From Stieleria maiorica (GTDB lineage: Bacteria; Planctomycetota; Planctomycetia; Pirellulales; Pirellulaceae): 64,000 bases of DNA. Both the position numbers and the translations under genes were made by a program. This document shows positions 9,667 to 18,537 of this stretch, piece by piece. How positions within the stretch are numbered: position 1 is the stretch's first letter; every line of letters starts with the position of its first letter. Location: NCBI RefSeq assembly GCF_008035925.1, contig NZ_CP036264.1, positions 3,468,443 through 3,532,442 on the forward strand. Direction: 5' to 3'. The notes below the pieces were generated by a model. That model was not told the origin of the DNA. It ran no database searches and worked only from the letters and a program-made list of their open reading frames with translations.

Positions 9667-10641
9667 ATGGAATTAGAAAACACAACTCCGTTTCCGGCTC
9701 TGCTGTTTCGCGGCGCAATCGACGAAGACCGGTTCTGTGCGTCGGTGACTTGCCGCGTCACGTACGATCTGACCGACCGTGGGCTGGTGCTGTCACAGGA
9801 ACAGCCCTGGATTGTTTCCGCCGAACCCTGGGAAGGTCCCCATGGCGGGCCGATGGATAGCGACGAAGTGTTCTACCGTGGCGGTGTCGATGTGTTGGTG
9901 TTCGGCCAGGCGTGCCCGTTTCGCGATGACCCGACGCGCGGACAGGTGGTCGTTCGCGTCGGCGACTCGTTCCAATCGGCGGTCTCGGTTTTCGGCGACC
10001 GCGTCTGGGTCGAACGCGACGGCGATCTGGTCCCCGGCCAGCCACAACCGTTTCGGTCCATGCCGCTGGAATTGAGTCATGCCTACGGCGGAAGCGATGT
10101 CTGGGACGAATTGGACATCCCTTACGCCGACAATCCCGCCGGCCGCGGGTACTACCTGTCGCGTGAAAGCGCCGCCGGATCGCCGCTGCCCAATTTGGAA
10201 GACCCCGCCAATCCGATTTCCCAGTGGGACGACCAGGGCGAGCCCGTCGCCACCGGCACCGTCCCGATGGCATTCGGCCCCAAGTTGAAGAAGTTCATGG
10301 TGATCGACGAAGTCACCGGCGAGATGAAGAAGTTGGACCCCAGGCTGTTCAACAGCGCGTTCCCCCATTTGATCGTCGACTCGGTCCAGCCCGGTCAACA
10401 CGTCATCGTCGACGGCGTGTTCCCGCACGGATCGCTTGCGTTTGCGATCCCAAATGCCGATCTGGAAGTCGTGCTGCAATTCGATGAGGAACAAATCGTG
10501 GCGCCGCTGAAGATCGATCAGATCGGAATCGAATGTGAATCCAAACGCGTCTTTATCGGCTGGAGATACCCGTTTCGCTATCGTTTTTACCCCATGCAAA
10601 AACGCAGCTGCGCACTTCGATTGCGACAACCGCAAACCTAA
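9667..10641 (+). CDS. DUF2169 domain protein, T6SS adaptor, copy 1
   Basis: DUF2169 proteins are found almost only in T6SS loci next to VgrG and PAAR/DUF4150 genes, and are thought to help load effectors onto the spike. This 324-residue protein has the family layout: an N-terminal strand region (CRVTYDLTDRG), DSDEVFYRGGVDVLVFGQAC, then PFRSMPLELSHAYGGSD, then PAGRGYY and LPNLEDP. It ends in a region with GWRYPFRYRFYP. It starts 8 nt after the previous gene and is followed closely by the unknown protein at 10693. Two further DUF2169 genes lie at 11796 and 17431, so each effector module appears to have its own adaptor. Confidence 0.88.
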   Translation: MELENTTPFPALLFRGAIDEDRFCASVTCRVTYDLTDRGLVLSQEQPWIVSAEPWEGPHGGPMDSDEVFYRGGVDVLVFGQACPFRDDPTRGQVVVRVGDSFQSAVSVFGDRVWVERDGDLVPGQPQPFRSMPLELSHAYGGSDVWDELDIPYADNPAGRGYYLSRESAAGSPLPNLEDPANPISQWDDQGEPVATGTVPMAFGPKLKKFMVIDEVTGEMKKLDPRLFNSAFPHLIVDSVQPGQHVIVDGVFPHGSLAFAIPNADLEVVLQFDEEQIVAPLKIDQIGIECESKRVFIGWRYPFRYRFYPMQKRSCALRLRQPQT

Positions 10642-10692
10642 TCGTGGAATCAATCAGATGGCGATGACACCGTTTTTCTTGGGAGCAGATCA

Positions 10693-11799
10693 ATGCACGC
10701 CGTGATGAAACACTGGCATCCGATGATGGGCATTGACTTCCATATCCCTTGGCCGCCCGGATCGCCCTCGCCGGCACCCTCGCCGGTCCCCTACCGCACG
10801 GGCATGGTGCTGATCGGGACCAGCATGATCGCCTCGTACGCGCCGACCCACCTGAGCATGGGGTACGGGATGTCGATGCAGCAAGGTACCGACATCGGGT
10901 TCTTGATCCCGCACATCGGTCCGCCCAGCGTTCTGTTGGCCATCGAAATTCCGCTCAGTTCGTCCAAGTCCTATTTCGGGGTGGCACGCTATCCGGCCGA
11001 AGGCAAACCGATCTGTGTCGCCATGTCGCTGATGGTCAACATGAACCTGAACTGCGGCACGCCGGTGCCCACGCCGACGGGGATGGTGCTGGCGCTCAAC
11101 ACGCACATGGTCGCGATGTCGTTGGCCGACATGATCTACGGCTCCGTGCACATGTTGCTCGATTTCGGGTTGCAGTCGCTGTTGCAGTGGGCCGGCGGCA
11201 AAGCCGGGGGGCTGATCGCGGCGCGATTCGAAATGCAGATCGCCTACCTGACCTATCGCTTCGGCCCACAGCTGTTGTCCAAAGCGGCGGCCAAAGCGTT
11301 CTTGCGTTCGTCCGGACGAAACATCAAGGGCCGTGACATCAATCGCGTGGCCCGTGAATTTGCCGACGCGCACAACGCTCGCGTTCAAACCGGACGCAAC
11401 GCCGTTCCCAGTATCACCAGCGAGCTGGCCGGCAACATCACCGGCTGGTTCACCGGCGGACCGATGGGCGCCGACAACGCGACCATCGGCGGTCCGACGT
11501 TGGTCGACGAGGTCGGTGTCGGGAACGTTACCACGTCGATGGCCCAAGGCGCCGCGGACTACGTCAACGAACCGAGCGTCCCCGAACATCCCTCTTCACC
11601 ACCGTCCAGTTCGACGCCCGACGCGGGAACTCCCGCACCGGACGCCGGCCCGCCCGCACCGGATGCCGGTCCACCCGGTCCCGATGCCGGAACACCCGGT
11701 CCCGATGCCGGTGGGGCGGGCGACGACGGGCCGAATGCGTCTTACCCGCCCGACGACGGCGGCGTCTGCGGACCCGATAATCCCGGACCCTACGAATGA
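10693..11799 (+). CDS. T6SS-locus PAAR-like/unknown protein with C-terminal Pro-Asp-Ala-Gly repeats
   Basis: A 368-residue protein starting MHAVMKHWHPMMGIDFHIPW, with GGGAGC about 9 nt before the ATG. Residues 1-130 are rich in Gly, Pro, Met and His, with short strands (THLSMGYGMSMQQGTD, NLNCGTPVPTPTGMVLALNTH), reminiscent of PAAR-type spike tips. A hydrophobic helical stretch follows (about 140-175), then a basic region. The C-terminal 70 residues are low complexity, built on PDAGxPxPDAG. The stop overlaps the next DUF2169 start (ATGA). I know of similar proteins in DUF2169-containing T6SS loci but no established function. A spike-tip or cargo role is inferred from the N-terminus and context. 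Confidence 0.65.
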   Translation: MHAVMKHWHPMMGIDFHIPWPPGSPSPAPSPVPYRTGMVLIGTSMIASYAPTHLSMGYGMSMQQGTDIGFLIPHIGPPSVLLAIEIPLSSSKSYFGVARYPAEGKPICVAMSLMVNMNLNCGTPVPTPTGMVLALNTHMVAMSLADMIYGSVHMLLDFGLQSLLQWAGGKAGGLIAARFEMQIAYLTYRFGPQLLSKAAAKAFLRSSGRNIKGRDINRVAREFADAHNARVQTGRNAVPSITSELAGNITGWFTGGPMGADNATIGGPTLVDEVGVGNVTTSMAQGAADYVNEPSVPEHPSSPPSSSTPDAGTPAPDAGPPAPDAGPPGPDAGTPGPDAGGAGDDGPNASYPPDDGGVCGPDNPGPYE

Positions 11800-12974
11800 G
11801 CCAGAACACGACACAAGATGCCGCGGCGACGGACCAGCTGCCGCTGGCGACCCAGGTTTCCGGGCGAACGTCCAACGGAGATTTCATCCTTTCGGTCTTG
11901 GCCAAGCGGACGTATCGCTGGGTCGACGGCCACTGGTACGTCGATGAAGAACAGGAACCGTTGTGCGGCGAAGCCCTGGCTAACGCAGATCATCCCGCAT
12001 TGATGGAGCGCGACAGCGATCTTCATCCGCACAAAGAGAAAACGGATGTGATCGTCAAAGGCCACGCCTATGGCGACGGCCGCACCGCGTTTCTGGCCGG
12101 CGTCGATGTCGACGCGCATCGGATGATGATTCATGTCAGCGGTGACCGCATGGCCGATCGGACGACAACAAACCGATTGCAATTTTCACCTCCCCAGCCC
12201 GTCGAAAAGGTTCCGCTGTGCTTCTCCCACGCCTACGGCGGTGTGGACACGCTCTCAGAGGCAAAGTATGGCAATCCGTTCTTGGAACTTGCCGATCAAT
12301 ACCGCGGCCAAGAGATCGATCTCGAAGCGGCCAGCCCGTTCCGGTATCCACGCAACGCCGGCGGGATGGGGTACTTGATGGAACTGGACCCCGCGACGTT
12401 CCAGCCGATTCCGCTTCCCAATCTGGAAGCCCCCTCCCAACTGTTGACTCCCGAGACGCTGACCTACGGCGACATCGACCAGTGGCCGCGGATGCCGCTG
12501 CCGGCCGCGACCGACTGGGTCGACTATGGGATGTTCCCCCGCAATGCCTTGATGGGATTCGTGCCCTGGTTTGATCCGGAAATCGCCTCGGTGATTGAAA
12601 TCGAGGCGAATTATGTGCCGGCGGAGATTTGGCATGAAGACTTTCGCGGCAATCCGTCGACCTTTATCGCGGGACTCAACGGCGCCCCGCTACCGCTGCA
12701 ACTGCCTCACCTGACCGGCGGAGAGCAGGTGGCGTTGCGAAACATCCATCCGTCGCTGCACCAGTGGGGATTCACGTTGCCCGACGAGGTTCCGACGTTG
12801 CGAACCGATGGCCGACAGGGAAAACTGAACGACACCCAGGCGGTGATCCACACGATCGTGATCTACCCGGACACCGGACGCATGACGATTCTGTGGCGTG
12901 GGTCGGCAAAGGCGCTACGGCCCTACCTGCCCGAGGAACTGGAACGCATGCCGTTTGAGGCGATTTGGAACTGA
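11796..12974 (+). CDS. DUF2169 domain protein, T6SS adaptor, copy 2
   Basis: A 392-residue paralogue of the DUF2169 protein at 9667. Shared features are DFILSVLAKRTYRW near the N-terminus, KTDVIVKGHAYGDG, VEKVPLCFSHAYGGVDTLSE and PRNAGGMGYLMEL followed by PLPNLEAP. Its start codon overlaps the stop of the preceding gene by 4 nt, and its own stop overlaps the FHA gene start (TGATG), so the three genes are translationally coupled. The likely role is a chaperone/adaptor for cargo of the first VgrG module. It is longer than copy 1 at the C-terminus. Confidence 0.88.
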   Translation: MSQNTTQDAAATDQLPLATQVSGRTSNGDFILSVLAKRTYRWVDGHWYVDEEQEPLCGEALANADHPALMERDSDLHPHKEKTDVIVKGHAYGDGRTAFLAGVDVDAHRMMIHVSGDRMADRTTTNRLQFSPPQPVEKVPLCFSHAYGGVDTLSEAKYGNPFLELADQYRGQEIDLEAASPFRYPRNAGGMGYLMELDPATFQPIPLPNLEAPSQLLTPETLTYGDIDQWPRMPLPAATDWVDYGMFPRNALMGFVPWFDPEIASVIEIEANYVPAEIWHEDFRGNPSTFIAGLNGAPLPLQLPHLTGGEQVALRNIHPSLHQWGFTLPDEVPTLRTDGRQGKLNDTQAVIHTIVIYPDTGRMTILWRGSAKALRPYLPEELERMPFEAIWN

Positions 12975-13951
12975 TGCGAGTCGTCGTGCGAGTCACCTCG
13001 GAGATCAATCACGGCCGTCGGTTTTGGTTGATCCCGGGACAGTCGGTGGTTGTCGGCGGCGATGAGTCGGCTGAAGTGGCGTTTCCGCACTCCGGGATGA
13101 TGCCCCAACAATTCCAACTGAAGTGCGATTTCCATCGTTGCACGTTGACCGCGCTGGCGGAATCGACCTGCTGCAACGGTACACCGGTCACACAGACCAC
13201 GCTGTCCAGCGGCGACCGGATTGAAGCCGGGCAGATGCGATTCGTCGTTGAAATGGACGCCCCAAAGCCGGCTTCGACCGGAGGCGTTTCGCGACCGAAG
13301 AAATCACCCGCTGCAAAGGCCGGTGTGGGGAAATCCCCCGACGCCCGACCGCCGCGGTGGCAGATCGTTCGCTCGACCGACAAAGCGACGTTACTGCGAG
13401 CCCATCCGAGCGAACAAGCCGACGGGTTGGCAGCACATCGATCGGCCTTGGCAAGCATCGAACGATCCGATTCCACGCGCGTGTTCCGGCTGATTCCACC
13501 GGCTTGCCAATCGCCGGACGCCACAAACGATGTTGCACCGCCTGCCGAAGATCCGCCGGCAACCCTGTTCGTCGCCCGGCATCTCCACGGAGAGATTCAG
13601 CAACGGTTGTCGGTTTCACTGAAGCCGATGGAGCAGCCACTAAGCCAATGGCCGATCGACGGCGAGCTTGGAACCGTCGGCTGGGTCACCCAAGGCGACG
13701 ATGCGCTGGTCCTGCGGGTGTTGGGCTTGGCCGCTCAAGGCCGAGGCGCGACGCATGCGCGTGCCAACCCCCAGTGGATGCTGTGCAGCGCGGATGCGGC
13801 CGAAGTCACGCGTTTGATCGTCGATTCGGACGACGTGTATCTGGACAATCTGGTCGACGGATTCGATCTACTTTGGGCCGAGTGTCCCGATCCACCGCAA
13901 TTGTTGGTTCTGGTCAACAAAGATTGCCTGGCACAACTGAATCCGTCCTGA
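12974..13951 (+). CDS. Degenerate FHA-domain protein of the T6SS locus
   Basis: A 325-residue protein whose ATG at 12974 overlaps the stop of the DUF2169 gene (TGATG). Residues about 1-90 have the FHA layout: a start like FWLIPGQSVVVGGDESAEV, then STCCNGTPV and LSSGDRIEAGQMRFVVEM. The phosphopeptide-binding Arg (VGR) is replaced by Gly and the usual SxxH is missing, so phospho-Thr binding is doubtful. The middle is a Lys/Pro-rich linker. The C-terminal 150 residues (WPIDGELGTVGWVT, ending ECPDPPQLLVLVNKDCLAQL) match no family I can name. The tight coupling suggests a co-complex with the adaptor. FHA proteins such as TagH/Fha regulate or build T6SSs, but this is not a typical one. Confidence 0.7.
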   Translation: MRVVVRVTSEINHGRRFWLIPGQSVVVGGDESAEVAFPHSGMMPQQFQLKCDFHRCTLTALAESTCCNGTPVTQTTLSSGDRIEAGQMRFVVEMDAPKPASTGGVSRPKKSPAAKAGVGKSPDARPPRWQIVRSTDKATLLRAHPSEQADGLAAHRSALASIERSDSTRVFRLIPPACQSPDATNDVAPPAEDPPATLFVARHLHGEIQQRLSVSLKPMEQPLSQWPIDGELGTVGWVTQGDDALVLRVLGLAAQGRGATHARANPQWMLCSADAAEVTRLIVDSDDVYLDNLVDGFDLLWAECPDPPQLLVLVNKDCLAQLNPS

Positions 13952-14143
13952 CGCGACCTGTTCAGACGACCACCGAAAGAGCGGGGAATCAGCGGGCAAG
14001 AACAGGTTTTGTGTTTTTTTCGAATTCTCGCCGCAACAAATCGACCGATGACGCGAGAACGCTAGTGTGCATTGCGGCGGGGCACTTCGCCGTGACGATG
14101 AATCACCACTTTCCACTGACTTTCCCCCACATTAAAGAACGAA
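13952..14143 (+). promoter_or_regulatory. Leader and promoter region of hcp copy 2
   Basis: A non-coding stretch of 192 bp with a T-rich tract (GTGTTTTTTTCG near 14009-14020), which may also end the upstream operon. It also has the GAGAACGCTAGTGTGCAT block shared with the first hcp leader. No sigma-54 type GG-N10-GC element was found here. Confidence 0.4.
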
Positions 14144-14626
14144 ATGGCTGCTTACATTAAATTCGATGGCGTCGACGGCGAATGCAAAGACAAGGATCAC
14201 AAGGGATGGAGCGACCTGCTGTCGTTCAGCCAAGCGGTTCACCAGCCCGGCGGTTCGGCCACCGGATCGACGCGTCGACGCGGTGACGTCATCCTGGAAG
14301 ACATCTCCTGCGCCAAGGAACTGGACAAATCGAGTCCCAAGATTGCCGAATCGGTGTGCAAGGGCAAAGTCTATCCGAAGGTCGAAATCGACGTCACCGC
14401 CTCGTACACCGACGCCGGCCGTGTGACCTACTACCGTTATGAACTGAAGAACGTGCTGGTGACCAGCTACAGCATCGGCGGTGCCGGTCAAAGCGAGTCG
14501 GTTCCGACCGAAGACTTCTCACTGAACTTCGAAGAAATCAAGGTGACCTACACCGAGAACGATTCCAAGGGCAAGAAGAAGGGCAACATCGAGTACAGCT
14601 GGAAGGTCGAAGAAGGCGAAAGCTGA
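14144..14626 (+). CDS. hcp: T6SS tube protein Hcp, copy 2
   Basis: A 160-residue Hcp that differs from copy 1 at only six positions by direct comparison (A/S, M/L, L/I, T/A, T/K and N/S). Family landmarks are the same: MAAYIKFDGVDGEC, VYPKVEIDVTASYT and FSLNFEEIKVTYTE. The DNA is also close, so the pair reflects a recent duplication or gene conversion. It begins the second hcp-vgrG module and is followed by a strong terminator at 14655-14691. Confidence 0.95.
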   Translation: MAAYIKFDGVDGECKDKDHKGWSDLLSFSQAVHQPGGSATGSTRRRGDVILEDISCAKELDKSSPKIAESVCKGKVYPKVEIDVTASYTDAGRVTYYRYELKNVLVTSYSIGGAGQSESVPTEDFSLNFEEIKVTYTENDSKGKKKGNIEYSWKVEEGES

Positions 14627-14654
14627 TCGGCCGCACGAAACGTCAATCCGCAAT

Positions 14655-14691
14655 CGGTCCGGTCGCCCGCTCAGGCGATCGGACCGTTTTT
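14655..14691 (+). terminator. Intrinsic terminator after hcp copy 2
   Basis: CGGTCCGGTCGCC (14655-14667) pairs with GGCGATCGGACCG (14674-14686), 13 bp with one G-U pair, loop CGCTCA, followed directly by TTTTTG. It is a strong rho-independent terminator between hcp and vgrG, matching the hairpin after hcp copy 1. Confidence 0.85.
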
Positions 14692-14802
14692 GTTGGACAA
14701 TGCGTATTGCTGGTGTTCAGCGGTAGCGTGCAACGCTCGGAGATTCGATAATCTATGTCGGGCAGCGGCCGCACCGCACACACCACCTTTCCTGGCCGAG
14801 CA

Positions 14803-16893
14803 ATGGCACTTCAACAGCAAAACCGGCTCCTGAATTTGACCACGGTTCTCGGCGACGATGTGCTGTTTCTGATCTCTTTCACCGGCAATGAAGAAATGGG
14901 CCGGTTGTTCCATTACCACTTGGAACTGATCAGCGACGATCCCGGCATCAAACCGCAGGACATCGTCGGCACGCCGATCGGCTGGAGCATCGAACTGGCC
15001 GACAACTCGCGACGCCATTGGCACGGCTATGTCAAAAGCCTTTCCTGCGGCGACGTCGACGGCCAGGATCGGCGCAATTATCGCGTCGAAGTCGTGCCCT
15101 GGTTGTGGTTTCTGTCCCAGACCAGCGACTGCAAGATTTTTCAGGACACCAAGGTCCCCGACATCATCGATGCCGTCTTGGGCGAATACGGGTTTGCCGA
15201 TTACCAGCCTGATCTGCAACTGGATCACAAAGACTGGGAATACTGCGTCCAGTATCGCGAAACCGATTTCAACTTCTTGTCACGGCTGATGGAGCAAGAA
15301 GGCATCTTCTACTACTTCAAACACTCCGACGGTGCCCACCAGATGGTGATCACCGACCACAAGGACGGCTACTACACGCTGCCCGAAGCCAACGTCGACT
15401 TTCCCGACGACATCGGGTCGCGGGCGATCGACGATCACCTGACCAGTTGGGAACGCAAGTTCCTGTTCGTGCCGGGCAAATGGGCGCAGCGGGACTACAA
15501 TTTCAAAACGCCCAGCGACGATCTTGGCACCGATACCGGGACCGTTGTCGACCTGCCCGATGTCAGTGATTACGAGATCTACGATTACCCCGGCGAGTAT
15601 CCCGACAAGAGTATCGGTGGCGGCGAAACACGGTTGCGAATCGAAGCCGAGGAAACGCGCCACGACATCGTTTCGGCGACCAGTTTGTGCAAGACGTTTC
15701 AAACCGGTGGTCGGTTCACCGTCGATCAACACCGCGACAGCAGCCAGCAAGGCGCCGAAGCCGTGATCACCGCGATCCAGCACTCCGGCAGCGAACCGCT
15801 GGCCTATGAGACCGGAGGCGGGGGCGAAGGGTTGATGTATCGCAATTCGATCACCTGCATCCCCGCTTCACGCGTGTTCCGCACCACACGCACCACGGCC
15901 AAGCCGATCATCAGCGGCGTGCAAACCGCGATCGTCACCGGCCCGGCCGGCGAGGAAATTTATCCCGACGAGTACGGCCGCGTGAAATGCCAATTTCACT
16001 GGGATCGCTACGGCGAAAAAGACGACAAGAGCAGTTGCTGGATCCGTGTCTCGCAGGTCCATGCGGGATCCGGTTTCGGCGGCATCGATATTCCACGGAT
16101 CGATCAAGAAGTCGTCGTCAGTTTTCTCGAAGGCGATCCGGATCGACCGTTGATCACCGGTCGCGTCTACCATGCGCAAAACATGCCGCCCTGGGATCTG
16201 CCGGCCAACAAGACCCAAAGCGGCTATCTGTCACGCAGCAGCAAGGGCGGCGGGAAGGACAACGCCAACGCGATCCGATTCGAAGACCTCAAGGGCGAAG
16301 AACAGGTTTGGATCCACGCCGAAAAGAACCAGGACATCGAAGTCGAAAACGACGAAACGCATTGGGTCGGACATGACCGCAGCAAGACGATCGACAACGA
16401 CGAAACGGTGCACGTCAAACACGACCGGACCGAAACGGTCGACAACGACGAAACCATCACGATCAAAAACAACCGTACCGAAAGCGTCGGCGTCAACGAA
16501 ACCATCTCGATCGGCAAAGATCGCACCGAAGACGTCGGCAAAAACGAAACCATCACGATCGGCGAAAATCGGACCGAATCCGTCGGCAAGAACGAAACGA
16601 TTTCCGTCGGCGGCGATCGCGCCGAAACCGTCGGCAAAGGAGAAACCGTCTCGGTCGGCAAGGATCGCAGCCACGACGTCGGTGCCAATGACTCGCTGAC
16701 GGTCGCCAAAAATTTGACGATCAACGCCGGCGACCAGATCACGATCACCACCGGCAAAGCATCCATCACGATGAAGAAAGATGGTACGATTTCGATCTCC
16801 GGCAAAGACATCACGATCAACGGCTCGGGGAAAATCACCGGCAAAGCCAGCAAGAACATGGTCCTCAAAGGCAAGAAAATTCTGCAGAACTAA
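14803..16893 (+). CDS. vgrG: T6SS spike protein VgrG, copy 2
   Basis: A 696-residue VgrG. From the ATG at 14803 it starts MALQQQNRLLNL, like copy 1; the frame is open 16 codons further but without similarity. The gp27-like and OB-fold regions closely match copy 1 (QYRETDFNFLSRLMEQEGIF and PDEYGRVKCQFHWDRYG). The spike differs: from about residue 525 to 637 it has seven or more 16-residue repeats of the type DRTETVDNDETITI, then GKASITMKKDGTISISGKDI and a Lys-rich end. It is longer than copy 1, so the two spikes probably present different tips. The DUF6484 gene starts 3 nt after its stop. Confidence 0.95.
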   Translation: MALQQQNRLLNLTTVLGDDVLFLISFTGNEEMGRLFHYHLELISDDPGIKPQDIVGTPIGWSIELADNSRRHWHGYVKSLSCGDVDGQDRRNYRVEVVPWLWFLSQTSDCKIFQDTKVPDIIDAVLGEYGFADYQPDLQLDHKDWEYCVQYRETDFNFLSRLMEQEGIFYYFKHSDGAHQMVITDHKDGYYTLPEANVDFPDDIGSRAIDDHLTSWERKFLFVPGKWAQRDYNFKTPSDDLGTDTGTVVDLPDVSDYEIYDYPGEYPDKSIGGGETRLRIEAEETRHDIVSATSLCKTFQTGGRFTVDQHRDSSQQGAEAVITAIQHSGSEPLAYETGGGGEGLMYRNSITCIPASRVFRTTRTTAKPIISGVQTAIVTGPAGEEIYPDEYGRVKCQFHWDRYGEKDDKSSCWIRVSQVHAGSGFGGIDIPRIDQEVVVSFLEGDPDRPLITGRVYHAQNMPPWDLPANKTQSGYLSRSSKGGGKDNANAIRFEDLKGEEQVWIHAEKNQDIEVENDETHWVGHDRSKTIDNDETVHVKHDRTETVDNDETITIKNNRTESVGVNETISIGKDRTEDVGKNETITIGENRTESVGKNETISVGGDRAETVGKGETVSVGKDRSHDVGANDSLTVAKNLTINAGDQITITTGKASITMKKDGTISISGKDITINGSGKITGKASKNMVLKGKKILQN

Positions 16894-16896
16894 GCC

Positions 16897-17424
16897 ATGC
16901 TACAGTCAACCCCCGCTCGTTCGCGACGGCTGAATTCCGAAGACGATCGTGAGCCGAAAATGGATCAAGGCCCAACGGCGACGCGGCAATCTCTAAGGGC
17001 GATGCCGCAGGCTTCGGTTGTTGTCGGGCGTCTGGCACGATTGCATGACGACGGCACTCCGCGGGTCGATTTTCCAGGCAATCCGAGCGAGCAGGGAAGT
17101 ATCGCGAGATCCACCGCCCAGATCACTGCCAACGACGTCGGACGCGACGTTGTATTGATGTTTGAGTCTGGAGATCTGAGCCGACCGATCATTATGGGAG
17201 TGATTCAACCGCCACAAGAAGTCACGCATGATGCGTCGACCGTCGTCGCGGATGTTGATCACCAGCGGCTTGTGCTCTCGGCCGATCGAGAAATCGTCCT
17301 TCAATGTGGAAAAGCCAGTATCACGCTCACACGATCCGGAAAGGTGTTGATACGCGGCGCCTACGTGTCCAGTCGTTCGTCCGGTGCCAACCGTATCAAG
17401 GGCGGCTCGGTTCAGATCAATTAG
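16897..17424 (+). CDS. DUF6484-type T6SS spike-associated protein
   Basis: A 175-residue protein starting 3 nt after vgrG; an internal ATG at 16960 is the alternative start. The centre has the OB-like pattern of DUF6484: ASVVVGRLARLHDDGTPRVD, a TAQITANDVGRDVVLMFESGD segment given here in part, and PIIMGVIQPP. The C-terminal part is a beta-helix like the VgrG needle, with GKASITLTRSGKVLIRGAYV shared in kind with VgrG copy 2. DUF6484 proteins sit beside VgrG, DUF2169 and DUF4150 genes in T6SS loci; their exact role is not established. It probably contacts or extends the spike. Confidence 0.8.
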   Translation: MLQSTPARSRRLNSEDDREPKMDQGPTATRQSLRAMPQASVVVGRLARLHDDGTPRVDFPGNPSEQGSIARSTAQITANDVGRDVVLMFESGDLSRPIIMGVIQPPQEVTHDASTVVADVDHQRLVLSADREIVLQCGKASITLTRSGKVLIRGAYVSSRSSGANRIKGGSVQIN

Positions 17425-17430
17425 ACCCTC

Positions 17431-18525
17431 ATGCAGATCTCCTCAAACACCACGGGAATGCAGGCAGGACTCACTGTCGCCACGGACAAGGTGGGAAAGG
17501 ACTACTGCGTGATCGTCGTGAAAGGGACGTTTGATATTCCTGACGACGCCCACCAAGCCGTGACACTTGCCGAGCAGCAGGTCGGCTTGGTGTATGCCGA
17601 CGAGCACTACGGCGATCCGGGAGAAACGAGCATCAAGTACGAATGCGATTTCGCGCGGTTTAAGCCGAAATCGGACATCATCCTGAATGCGACGGCTTAT
17701 GCCCCCGGCGGCGCGCCCGTGTCGGAGATGGAGGTTTCTGTGACGGTCAATGGCACCGAAAAGAAACTTGTCGTGATCGGTGACCGTATTTGGCAAGATG
17801 GCGTCTTGGGCCCCAAGCCATCGAAGCCGAAACCATTCGAGAGTATGCCGATCATCTACGAACGATCCTTCGGCGGATCAGACCACACGCACGACCATCA
17901 AATGCACCAGGGGTCGGAGCTGCGCAATTTGGTCGGCATCGGATATCACAAGAACAGGGACCCTAAAGCGGCACGCGGATCCGCACTGCCAAATATTGAG
18001 CTGCCCGGTAATCGGATCGCCTCGTTCACCGATACGCCTTCTCCGGCAGGATTCGGAATTCTCGGGCGTGGCTGGCAACCGCGGGTCCGGTACGCGGGAA
18101 CGTACGACGAGTCGTGGCTGAGGAATCAACGACCGTTTTTGCCGTCCGACTTTGACGACCAGTACTTTCAATCGGCTCCCGAAGACCAGCAGTTCGACCA
18201 CTTTCGCGGGGGCGAGTGGGTTCAGTGCACCGGACTGACTCCCAGCGGCAGACTGGAGTTTGCGATACCGCAACTGCACCTGCCCGTCACGTGTGTCTTT
18301 CGTGACCGCGTCGAGCATGCGACCTGTGTTCAAGACACAGCGATCATCGAACCGGATCTGCGACGCTGCATCGTCGTGTCCCGAGCGGTCATTCCGATCG
18401 GTCCCCGACTGCATGCATTGCGGGAAGTGTTCGTGGGACCACAGCCCAAGGTTCGGACGTCCGGCAAACAATCGTACGGCTCGCTGAGCGAAATGATTGC
18501 TGCAAAACACGGACAGGGAGGTTGA
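17431..18525 (+). CDS. DUF2169 domain protein, T6SS adaptor, copy 3
   Basis: A 364-residue DUF2169 protein starting 6 nt after the DUF6484 gene. It has DYCVIVVKGTFDIPDD near the N-terminus, KPKSDIILNATAYAPGG, FESMPIIYERSFGGSDHTHD, then RGSALPNIELP and FRGGEWVQCTGLTPSGRLEF. These match the usual DUF2169 block order. It lies in the same run as the ketosynthase-like and DUF4150-nuclease genes, so its likely client is the DUF4150 nuclease effector at 19601. It is more distant in sequence from copies 1 and 2 than they are from each other. Confidence 0.88.
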   Translation: MQISSNTTGMQAGLTVATDKVGKDYCVIVVKGTFDIPDDAHQAVTLAEQQVGLVYADEHYGDPGETSIKYECDFARFKPKSDIILNATAYAPGGAPVSEMEVSVTVNGTEKKLVVIGDRIWQDGVLGPKPSKPKPFESMPIIYERSFGGSDHTHDHQMHQGSELRNLVGIGYHKNRDPKAARGSALPNIELPGNRIASFTDTPSPAGFGILGRGWQPRVRYAGTYDESWLRNQRPFLPSDFDDQYFQSAPEDQQFDHFRGGEWVQCTGLTPSGRLEFAIPQLHLPVTCVFRDRVEHATCVQDTAIIEPDLRRCIVVSRAVIPIGPRLHALREVFVGPQPKVRTSGKQSYGSLSEMIAAKHGQGG

Positions 18526-18537
18526 AGCAGAACCGCA

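Noticed and set aside
14696-14725. Sigma-54 promoter before vgrG copy 2
   Set aside because: A TTGGACA and a TATTGCT are present, but GG and GC are 12 nt apart instead of 10.
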